Shown one piece after another: positions 57,534-64,000 of a DNA stretch of 64,000 nt (position 1 is the first letter of the stretch; the number at the start of each line of letters is the position of its first letter). The notes beneath the pieces are model-generated. The model did no database searches. It saw only the letters and a list, made by a program, of their open reading frames with translations, and had not been told where the DNA came from. This stretch comes from Streptomyces sp. NBC_00370. GTDB taxonomy: Bacteria; Actinomycetota; Actinomycetes; Streptomycetales; Streptomycetaceae. The position numbers and the translations under genes are program-made. The stretch covers positions 2,238,501 through 2,302,500 of the forward strand of contig NZ_CP107968.1 of NCBI RefSeq assembly GCF_036084755.1, in the 5' to 3' direction.

Positions 57534-58861
57534 ACGACCGGCACCTTCCATCCGAACCGTGCCTTGAGCGCGGCGCCGTGCGCCGGCAGGTCCTCGGCCT
57601 CGGCCAGGGTGACCACGTGGTGGGCGACCTCGGCGAGCGCGTCGCGGCTGTAGTCCACGACGTGGATGCCGCGCAGGAACGACTGGACGGACAGGCCCGA
57701 GGAGTGGCAGGCGCAGCCGCCGGTCGGCAGGACGTGGTTGGAGCCCGCGGCGTAGTCGCCGAGGGAGACCGGCGCGTAGGGGCCGACGAAGATCGCGCCC
57801 GCGTTGCGGACCCGGTCGGCCACCGCCGCCGCGTCGTCGGTCTGGATCTCCAGGTGCTCGGCGCCGTACGCGTCGACCACCCGCAGTCCGTCGTCGATGG
57901 AGTCGACGAGGACGATCGCGGACTGCCGTCCCGCGAGGGCGGGGCCGATCCGGTCGGCGCTGTGCTTGGCCGCGGCGACCTGCGGTTCCAGTTCCTTCTC
58001 CACCGCCGCGGCGAGGTCGGCCGAGTCGGTGACGAGGACGGCGGCGGCCAGCGGGTCGTGCTCGGCCTGGCTGATCAGGTCGGCCGCGACGTGCACGGGG
58101 TCGGCGGTCGAGTCGGCGAGGACGGCGATCTCGGTGGGACCCGCCTCGGCGTCGATGCCGATCCGGCCGGTGAAGTAGCGCTTGGCGGCCGCGACCCAGA
58201 TGTTGCCGGGGCCGGTGACCATGTTGGCGGGCGGACAGCCGTCGGGACCCGGGACGCCGTACGCGAACATGGCGACGGCGCTCGCGCCGCCCGCCGCGTA
58301 GACCTCGTCCACGCCGAGGAGCGCGCAGGCGGCGAGGATCGTGGGGTGCGGCAGGCCGCCGAACTCCCGCTGCGCCGGGGAGGCGAGCGCGATCGACTCG
58401 ACGCCGGCCTCCTGCGCGGGGACCACGTTCATGATCACGGACGACGGGTAGACGGACCGGCCGCCCGGTGCGTACAGCCCGACGCGCTCGACGGGCACCC
58501 ACTTCTCGGTGACCGTGCCGCCGGGGACGACCTGGGTGGTGTGCGCGGAGCGCCGCTGCGCGCGGTGGACCAGCCGGGCGCGCCTGATCGACTCCTCCAG
58601 GGCGGCCCGTACGGCCGGGTCGAGCTGCGCCAGCGCGGCGTCGATGGCCTCGGCCGGCACCCGGACGCGCTCCAGCGTCACCCCGTCGAACGTCGCCGCG
58701 GACTCGATCAGCGCCGCCGTGCCCCGATGGCGTACGTCCTCGCAGAGGGGCCGCACCTTCTCCAGGGCGGCTTCCACGTCGAACTCGGCTCGGGGCAGCA
58801 GGTCACGCAGGGCGCCACCCTCGGGGAGGGTGTCGCCGCGCAGATCGATTCGTGAGATCAC
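57530..58861 (-). CDS. hisD: Histidinol dehydrogenase
   Basis: 443-residue Zn-dependent enzyme catalysing the last two oxidations to histidine. Motifs: [38 protein letters not shown] (NAD site), [20 protein letters not shown] and [12 protein letters not shown] (metal ligands). GTG 58861 is chosen; GAGAAT seven bases upstream suggests a leaderless start. Further in-frame codons to 58921 show no family similarity. First gene of the operon. Confidence 0.96.
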   Translation of the reverse strand: MISRIDLRGDTLPEGGALRDLLPRAEFDVEAALEKVRPLCEDVRHRGTAALIESAATFDGVTLERVRVPAEAIDAALAQLDPAVRAALEESIRRARLVHRAQRRSAHTTQVVPGGTVTEKWVPVERVGLYAPGGRSVYPSSVIMNVVPAQEAGVESIALASPAQREFGGLPHPTILAACALLGVDEVYAAGGASAVAMFAYGVPGPDGCPPANMVTGPGNIWVAAAKRYFTGRIGIDAEAGPTEIAVLADSTADPVHVAADLISQAEHDPLAAAVLVTDSADLAAAVEKELEPQVAAAKHSADRIGPALAGRQSAIVLVDSIDDGLRVVDAYGAEHLEIQTDDAAAVADRVRNAGAIFVGPYAPVSLGDYAAGSNHVLPTGGCACHSSGLSVQSFLRGIHVVDYSRDALAEVAHHVVTLAEAEDLPAHGAALKARFGWKVPVV

Positions 58862-58998
58862 GTGGTCAATTCTCGCAGACCGGATCAGCGCTCCGGTCGC
58901 CCGTATCACTGGCTGATACATGTCCCGGGCGCCGCACGGGACGGCTACTCTCTGGGCCCACTGTTACCGGCGGGAAGCGCGAGGAGGGGGAGGACGGA

Positions 58999-60600
58999 GT
59001 GAGCGATCAGGACGACGGCGAGGCTCCGGCCTGGCTCAGCGCCACGGAACTCGGCATGTGGCAGGCGTTCCGCAACGGGAGCACGTACGACCTGTCCGCC
59101 TCCGACCCGGTGCTGGACGACCCCTTCTCGGCCCGTCCCTGGGGCATCGAGCGGTCCGTACGGGCCAGGGTCGTGGCGCTGCTGCTGCTCAGCGGGCCGC
59201 CCGCGCTGCCGGGGCGGGTCTCGGCGCTGAAGCTGCGCGGGGTGCAGATCACCGGCACGCTCACGCTGGCGGGCGGCATCGTCGCGCCGTTCGTGGAGCT
59301 GACCGGCTGCCGCTTCGAGAACGAGGTGGTGCTGCCGGAGGCGCACTTCACGACGGTGCGTATCGCGCGCTGCGCCCTGCCCCGGCTGGACGCCGCCCGG
59401 CTGCACACCGAGGGGGACCTGCATCTGCCGGGCTGCCGGATCGAGCACGGCATCCGGCTGACGGACGCCCGTATCGGCACGGATCTGCTGATCAGTCAGA
59501 TCGATGTCCGGCCCGACCGGCGCGGCCGGGCGATCGTCGCCGACGGGATGTCGGTCGGGCAGGATCTGCAGGCCGACCAGATCGAGACATACGGCGAGAT
59601 CAGCCTGCGCGGCGCGAGCGTCGGGGTGTCGATGAGCATGCGCGGCAGCAAGCTGCGCGCCACGCCCGGCCGGCGGGCGCTGAACGCGCCGCAGCTGTCG
59701 GTGGAGCGGTCGTTCCACCTGGCGAGCGTGTGGGTGACCGAGGCGACCGGCAGCGCGGGCGCGACACCGCCGTACGGCATCGGGCACGTCCCCGAGCCGG
59801 TGCCCGGCACCGAGCTGCGGCGCTTCGAGTGCCACGGCGGGGTACGGCTCGACGACGGCCGGTTCGGGGACGCCGTCGATCTGGGCCAGGCGCGGTTCTT
59901 CCTGGCCGCCGACGAGGAGCTGTCGCTGCGCCGGATCGTCACGCCCGAGCTGCGGTTCACCTGCGAGGCCCCGCAGGACGGCCGGGTCGTGCTGAACGGC
60001 GCGAAGATCGTCACGCTGGTCGACATCTCGACGGCCTGGCCGGGTCCCGGCGGGCTCGCGATGGGCGGCTTCCTGTACGAGAACCTTGTCCCGTACGGCC
60101 ACTTCCCGCTGGTGCGGCGGCTGGACTGGCTGGCCGCCGCCACGCCCGAGTACTCCCCCGAGCCGTACGAGCGCCTCGCGCAGGTGCTGCGGACGGGCGG
60201 CGAGGACGCCGACGCCCGTGAGGTGCTGCTGGCCAAGCAGCGCAGACGGCGCGAGACGCTGCCGCTGGCGGCGAAGGTCTGGGGCTATCTGCAGGACTGG
60301 ACCGTGGCCTACGGCTACCGGCCGGGCCGGGCCGCGCTGTGGATGGCCGTGCTGTGGGCCGCGGGCGCCGTCGCCTTCTCCCGGCACGCGCCCGCGCCGC
60401 TCCAGGCGGACTCGCATCCGCAGTGGAACCCGGCGCTGTACGCCCTCGATCTGCTGATCCCGGTGATCAATCTGGGGCAGGACGGCTACTGGCGTCCCGC
60501 GGGCGGCTGGCAGTGGGCGTCGGCGGCGCTGATCGTGCTCGGCTGGATACTCGCCACGACTGTCGCGGCAGGCGCCTCCCGTCTCCTGCGCCGCGGCTGA
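58999..60600 (+). CDS. Beta-helix-like membrane protein of unknown function
   Basis: 533 residues. After a short N-terminus, residues about 60-360 form many 20-residue beta units of the style VVLPEAHFTTVRIARCALP, HLPGCRIEHGIRLTDARIG and VGQDLQADQIETYGEISLRG, resembling pentapeptide or bactofilin-type helices. Two C-terminal helices (AALWMAVLWAAGAVAF and ASAALIVLGWILATTVA) anchor it. Homologues are sometimes labelled oxidoreductase; I see no cofactor motif for that. GTG 58999 lies behind GGAGGACGGA. It shares 137 bases of divergent promoter region with hisD. Confidence 0.75.
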   Translation: MSDQDDGEAPAWLSATELGMWQAFRNGSTYDLSASDPVLDDPFSARPWGIERSVRARVVALLLLSGPPALPGRVSALKLRGVQITGTLTLAGGIVAPFVELTGCRFENEVVLPEAHFTTVRIARCALPRLDAARLHTEGDLHLPGCRIEHGIRLTDARIGTDLLISQIDVRPDRRGRAIVADGMSVGQDLQADQIETYGEISLRGASVGVSMSMRGSKLRATPGRRALNAPQLSVERSFHLASVWVTEATGSAGATPPYGIGHVPEPVPGTELRRFECHGGVRLDDGRFGDAVDLGQARFFLAADEELSLRRIVTPELRFTCEAPQDGRVVLNGAKIVTLVDISTAWPGPGGLAMGGFLYENLVPYGHFPLVRRLDWLAAATPEYSPEPYERLAQVLRTGGEDADAREVLLAKQRRRRETLPLAAKVWGYLQDWTVAYGYRPGRAALWMAVLWAAGAVAFSRHAPAPLQADSHPQWNPALYALDLLIPVINLGQDGYWRPAGGWQWASAALIVLGWILATTVAAGASRLLRRG

Positions 60601-60716
60601 CCCAGCTTTCTTTGCCCTGCCTTTACTTGCGCCAGGACAACCTTCCGGCTCGCCACCAAAGCTTCACAGCAGCCCTCTGGCGCGTCTACGACCTGCGGCT
60701 TTCAATGGTCCGCACC

Positions 60717-61733
60717 ATGTCATTGCTTCGCGCTCTGATCAGCACCGCGCGCATGGTCCGGCACACCCCGCTGCTCGCCACGGGTCTGCCTCCGGACGAC
60801 GCGGTACTGCTCGATGCCCCCGACGAGCGGCTCGCCCCCGCGCTGGTCTCCGCCGCACTCGGCGAGTACGAGCACGCGGCGAAACTGCTCGCCACCACCC
60901 GGGAGTCGGCCGAGTGGGAGAACCGCGACCGCTACGTGACGCGGCTCGCCGCCTTCGCCCACCGCCGCGACGAGTGGCTGGCCGCCTGGCTGCGCGCGGC
61001 GCCGGGCGATCCCGACGCGCTCGTCGTCATGGCCGAGCTGACGGTCCGCAGGGCCTGGGAGTCACCGGCCAGGGCCGAGCGGCTGCGCGAGAGCGGCCCG
61101 CTGATCGACGCGGCGGCCGAGGCGGACCCGCGCGACCCGGTGCCCTGGCGCATCGCGCTGGACCACGCGCGCGGCACGCACGCGCCGCACACCGCCTTCG
61201 AGTCGCTGTGGGAACAGGCGGTGCGGCGCGCCTCGCACCACTACGGCGTCCATGTCGCCGCCCTGCTCTACCTGTCGGCCCAGTGGTACGGCTCGCACAG
61301 CGAGTGCTTCGACTTCGCCGAGCAGGCCGCGCAGGACGCGCTGCCCGGATCGCTGGTACAGGCGCTGCCGGTGAGGGCCGCCTTCACCCAGCTGCTCAGC
61401 GGCACCCCGACCTCCGTACAGGCGGACCGGATCGACCGGGCAGCCGATCTCGCCGTCGCCGTCTCGGCCCGGTACGAGGCCGCCGATCCGTGGCCGGCCG
61501 AGGTCCGCAACCTGCTGGCGTACGTCCTGCTCGCGCGCGGCAGATGGGCGGAGGCGCTGGAGCAGTTCCGGCTGATCGGACCGCACGCGACGTCCTTCCC
61601 GTGGACGTGTTTCACCGACGATCCGCTGGGTCAGTTCCTGGAAACGCGGGACGGTCTGCGGATCCAGGTGGCCTCGGCGACGCCTTTGCGCGGCCGCGCA
61701 GACCGGAGAGGCGCCCGCGGCCATTACGCTTGA
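60717..61733 (+). CDS. Helical repeat (TPR-like) protein, function unknown
   Basis: About 338 residues, cytoplasmic, mostly alpha-helical and rich in Ala, Arg, Glu and Trp. Segments such as EYEHAAKLLATTRESAEWENRD and NLLAYVLLARGRWAEALEQFRL have TPR character. No catalytic motif. ATG 60717 or ATG 60705 may be the start; neither has a clear ribosome-binding site. It is followed after 5 bases by the LON-domain gene. Confidence 0.7.
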   Translation: MSLLRALISTARMVRHTPLLATGLPPDDAVLLDAPDERLAPALVSAALGEYEHAAKLLATTRESAEWENRDRYVTRLAAFAHRRDEWLAAWLRAAPGDPDALVVMAELTVRRAWESPARAERLRESGPLIDAAAEADPRDPVPWRIALDHARGTHAPHTAFESLWEQAVRRASHHYGVHVAALLYLSAQWYGSHSECFDFAEQAAQDALPGSLVQALPVRAAFTQLLSGTPTSVQADRIDRAADLAVAVSARYEAADPWPAEVRNLLAYVLLARGRWAEALEQFRLIGPHATSFPWTCFTDDPLGQFLETRDGLRIQVASATPLRGRADRRGARGHYA

Positions 61734-61738
61734 CCGTT

Positions 61739-62479
61739 GTGACCACCGCTCGCCTCCCTCTCTTCCCGCTGAACGCGGTGCTGTTCCCCGGCCTCGTCCT
61801 GCCGCTGAACGTCTTCGAGGAGCGCTACCGCGCCTTGATGCGTGAGCTGCTGAAGACCGACGAGTCCGAGGGACGGCGCTTCGCCGTGGTCGCCATCCGC
61901 GACGGGCGCGAACTGGCGCCGACCGCCTCCGGCATGCCGGACCAGGCGGCCGTGCCCGAACGCGGTCCCGCCGAAGGGTTCGGCCCCGAACCGCTCGACG
62001 CGTTCCATCCCGTGGGGTGCGTCGCCGACGCCGCGACGATCCGCGAACGCCCCGACGGCACCTTCGAGGTGGTCGTCACCGGCACCACCCGGGTGCGGCT
62101 CCTGTCGGTCGAGGCCGGCGGCGCCTTCCTGACGGCCGAGGTCGAGGAGCTGCCGGAGGAGGAGGGCGAAGGGGCCGGCGCGCTCGCCGAAGGGGTGCTG
62201 CGGGCCTTCCAGAGCTATCAGAAGCGGCTGGCCGGGGCGAGGGAGCGCACGCTCTCCACGGAGACCGAGCTGCCGGACGAGCCGTCCGTGGTGTCGTACC
62301 TGGTCGCGGCGGCGGCCGTGCTGGACATCCCGACGAAGCAGCGGCTGCTCGAAGCGGACGACACGGCGGACCGGCTGCGCCAGGAGCTGAAACTGCTGCG
62401 GGCCGAGACGGCGGTGATCCGGCATCTGCCGTCGCTGCCGGCCGCCGAGCTGACGCAGACCCGCACCAACCCCAACTGA
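61739..62479 (+). CDS. LON substrate-binding-domain protein
   Basis: 246 residues consisting of the Lon N-terminal (LAN/PUA-like) domain without the ATPase or protease. It starts ARLPLFPLNAVLFPGLVLPLNVFEERYRAL, the standard family signature, with HPVGCVADAATI and TRVRLLS strands and a helical C-terminus. Possibly a protein-recognition module; function unproven. GTG 61739 has TACGCT eight bases upstream, suggesting a leaderless transcript. Confidence 0.87.
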   Translation: MTTARLPLFPLNAVLFPGLVLPLNVFEERYRALMRELLKTDESEGRRFAVVAIRDGRELAPTASGMPDQAAVPERGPAEGFGPEPLDAFHPVGCVADAATIRERPDGTFEVVVTGTTRVRLLSVEAGGAFLTAEVEELPEEEGEGAGALAEGVLRAFQSYQKRLAGARERTLSTETELPDEPSVVSYLVAAAAVLDIPTKQRLLEADDTADRLRQELKLLRAETAVIRHLPSLPAAELTQTRTNPN

Positions 62480-62545
62480 CCACCGACTCCGACTGACCCA
62501 CCGGCACCGACCGGCTCACCGACTCCGACCGACGTACGGGAACCG

Positions 62546-63046
62546 ATGGCGAAGAAGGCCAGGAAACAGGCGGGCGGCACCCCTGCGACGGTCGCGCTGA
62601 CCGCGGCGGGCACCGCGTACACCCTGCACGAGTACGCGCACGACCCGGCGTCGCCCTCGTACGGCGAGGAGGCGGCGCGTGCGCTGGGCGTCTCCCCCGA
62701 GCGGGTCTTCAAGACGCTGGTCGCCGACGTCGACGGCGAGCTGACCGTCGCCGTCGTACCGGTGGCGGGCTCGCTGGACCTCAAGGCGCTGGCGGCGGCC
62801 GTCGGCGGCAAGCGTGCCGCGATGGCCGACCCCGCGGCGGCCGAGCGCACCACGGGCTATGTACGGGGCGGCATCTCGCCGCTCGGGCAGCGCAAGCGGC
62901 TGCGTACGGTGCTGGACGCCTCGGCGGCCGGCCATCCCACGGTCTGTGTCTCGGCGGGCCGCCGCGGCCTGGAGGTCGAGCTGGCGCCCGCCGACCTGGC
63001 GGCGCTGACGTCGGCGGTCCTGGCCCCGATCGGCCGCGCCGGCTGA
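62546..63046 (+). CDS. ybaK: Cys-tRNA(Pro)/Cys-tRNA(Cys) deacylase YbaK
   Basis: 166-residue trans-editing protein that hydrolyses Cys-tRNA(Pro). The YbaK domain shows RVFKTLVADVDGELTVAVVPV with the catalytic Lys, and GYVRGGISPLGQRKRLRTVLD. Basic N-terminus AKKARKQAGG. The gene ends four bases before the hairpin element at 63050. Confidence 0.92.
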   Translation: MAKKARKQAGGTPATVALTAAGTAYTLHEYAHDPASPSYGEEAARALGVSPERVFKTLVADVDGELTVAVVPVAGSLDLKALAAAVGGKRAAMADPAAAERTTGYVRGGISPLGQRKRLRTVLDASAAGHPTVCVSAGRRGLEVELAPADLAALTSAVLAPIGRAG

Positions 63047-63049
63047 GCC

Positions 63050-63214
63050 AGGTCCTGTCCGGCCGGTCTTCGCGGATCAGCCTGCGGCGTCTGGTGCGGT
63101 GCATCGCAAGGCGGAGGATCATCCCCGTACTGGTTGTACGGGGATCGGTCCGACAACGCGGCGAGGTGCCGTGCCAGGCGTCGCGGGCCCGCGAAGACCG
63201 GCCGGGCAGGACCT
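63050..63214. mobile_element. MITE-like 165-bp hairpin element
   Basis: Outer arms 63050-63075 and 63189-63214 match over 26 bp with one G-U-compatible mismatch. The inner sequences (63076-63120 and 63146-63188) are also complementary with mostly transition differences, and a perfect 10-bp hairpin (63121-63130 with 63136-63145) closes the centre. It fits exactly between two convergent stop codons, overlapping the DUF2567 stop. No ORF and no clear target duplication. It could also serve as a bidirectional terminator. Confidence 0.7.
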
Positions 63215-63938
63215 AGTTGTCGGGCCCGCCCCACGCCTGGTCGGCGGGTCCTGGGCGGTCCTGGTGGCCGTTCTGCTGCGCCGTACCGCCGTCAGCGCCG
63301 CCGCTCTGCGGCTGGGCGTACATCGCTCCCCAGTCGGGCTCCGGGTCGCGCGGCGCGAACAGCGCCGTCAGCGCCAGGTGGACGACCATGGCGGCGACCG
63401 GCCAGGCGAGCAGCGCGCCCTTCATGTTCAGTTCGAGCGGCGCGTCGAAGGTGACGCCCTTGCCCGCCGCGCGCGCGTGCGCCACCACGTCCGAGGTGGG
63501 GCCGAGCCAGCCGCCCACCTTCCAGGCGATGACGGCGCCGAGCAGACCGCCCAGCGCCAGCGCCACGACCAGCGGGACGCCGCCGCGCCTGCGGAAGAAG
63601 AACACCAGCGCCGAGGTGACCAGGCCGAAGGCCAGGGCGAGCAGGACAAACGTTCCGTCGGCGCCGATCGCCTCCTCGCCCTCGGTGTCCTTGAGGAAGA
63701 CGGCGGTGTTGTCGGAGATCAGCGGGATACGCGGCGCGAGCCAGAGCCACAGCAGCCCCAGCAGCACGCCGGACACGGCGGTCGCGGCGAACACCACGGC
63801 GGCCTGGCGCAGCTCCTTGGTCATATCGGGCCCTTCCTCCGCTTTGTCCCCCGCGTAGGGCGAAGCGCCGGCCTGCGGCATCTGCCAGGGGTCTTGATTC
63901 GGCGGCGGCTGGTGCGGCGGCGTCAGAGGAGCGGTCAC
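63213..63938 (-). CDS. DUF2567-type membrane protein
   Basis: 241 residues: a Pro/Gln-rich cytoplasmic N-terminus of about 45 residues, then four hydrophobic helices (AAVVFAATAVSGVLLGLLWL, FVLLALAFGLVTSALVFFF, PLVVALALGGLLGAVIAW and WPVAAMVVHLALTALF) with an extracytoplasmic loop, and a Gly/Gln-rich tail. Function unknown. GTG 63938 seems leaderless (CACGAT six bases upstream); a longer frame to 63989 is less likely. Its stop codon lies at the edge of the hairpin element. Confidence 0.8.
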   Translation of the reverse strand: MTAPLTPPHQPPPNQDPWQMPQAGASPYAGDKAEEGPDMTKELRQAAVVFAATAVSGVLLGLLWLWLAPRIPLISDNTAVFLKDTEGEEAIGADGTFVLLALAFGLVTSALVFFFRRRGGVPLVVALALGGLLGAVIAWKVGGWLGPTSDVVAHARAAGKGVTFDAPLELNMKGALLAWPVAAMVVHLALTALFAPRDPEPDWGAMYAQPQSGGADGGTAQQNGHQDRPGPADQAWGGPDN

Positions 63939-64000
63939 TGTGCCATCGTGCCAGGCCTGTTCGAAGGGCGCCTCACCGGACTGCCGCACGCCGGTACGCC

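Overview
The window is a chromosomal core segment of a high-GC actinomycete, almost certainly a Streptomyces. Evidence: G/C-ending codons nearly throughout, frequent GTG starts, an S. griseus-type trypsin, a bifunctional PriA in place of separate HisA and TrpF, the small TrpM protein between trpC and trpB, an ANTAR regulator of PdtaR type, and a LuxR regulator of the large ATP-binding (LAL) class. There is no prophage, IS transposase, CRISPR array, rRNA or integrative element; the single RNA gene is tRNA-Leu(CAA).

Layout. 1-5.4 kb: 5' part of polA (minus), divergent from a YdeP/FdhF-like molybdopterin oxidoreductase, a hotdog thioesterase and a one-pass membrane protein preceded by a coupled upstream mini-ORF. 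5.7-11.4 kb: a complete branched-chain amino acid ABC operon (livJ, attenuating hairpin, livH-livM-livG-livF) closed by a 17-bp terminator. 11.5-17.1 kb: PdtaR-like regulator, tRNA-Leu with its own promoter and terminator, a decayed gene, pyruvate kinase, a SIMPL protein and a Tat-exported 5'-nucleotidase. 17.1-28.5 kb is the accessory-looking part: a lone lysine/ornithine N-hydroxylase, aminopeptidase N, chorismate mutase, a secreted trypsin, a zincin with a zinc ribbon, an ankyrin/HEAT protein, a barstar next to a secreted RNase Sa-type ribonuclease, then a DEAD-box helicase and a cold-shock protein. 28.8-37.3 kb: glutamate synthase gltBD, a VIT-family transporter and an ADP-ribosylglycohydrolase. 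37.4-46.2 kb: a long minus-strand run hisI-trpE-three small membrane proteins-trpC-trpM-trpB-trpA-dsbA-lgt. 46.3-52.4 kb: TIGR03085 protein, PucR regulator, LAL regulator, and a secreted polyester hydrolase (cutinase/PET hydrolase family). 52.4-53.1 kb is a gene-free stretch with tandem repeats and a strong palindrome. 53.1-58.9 kb: the his operon hisD-hisC-hisB-(56-aa membrane protein)-hisH-priA-ridA-hisF, with start and stop codons overlapping at every junction. 58.9-64 kb: a beta-helix-like membrane protein, a helical repeat protein, a LON-substrate-binding-domain protein, YbaK, a 165-bp MITE-like hairpin and a DUF2567 protein.

How the genes work together. The trp and his blocks are complementary: no trpF is present because PriA in the his operon can serve both pathways, and trpD/trpG must lie elsewhere. 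gltBD supplies glutamate and the liv operon imports amino acids. Lgt and the DsbA-like protein serve the envelope and exported proteins such as the LivJ lipoprotein. The RNase/barstar pair is a self-protected secreted ribonuclease. The csp and DEAD-box genes look like a cold-shock RNA-remodelling pair. The most unusual non-coding elements are the palindromes at 53021-53085 and 63050-63214, the mini-ORFs coupled to the genes at 4821 and 42543, and the inverted repeat beside the LAL regulator. No clearly new multi-gene system was found; the best candidates for new biology are the zincin/ankyrin-HEAT/barstar/RNase neighbourhood and the two palindromic elements.
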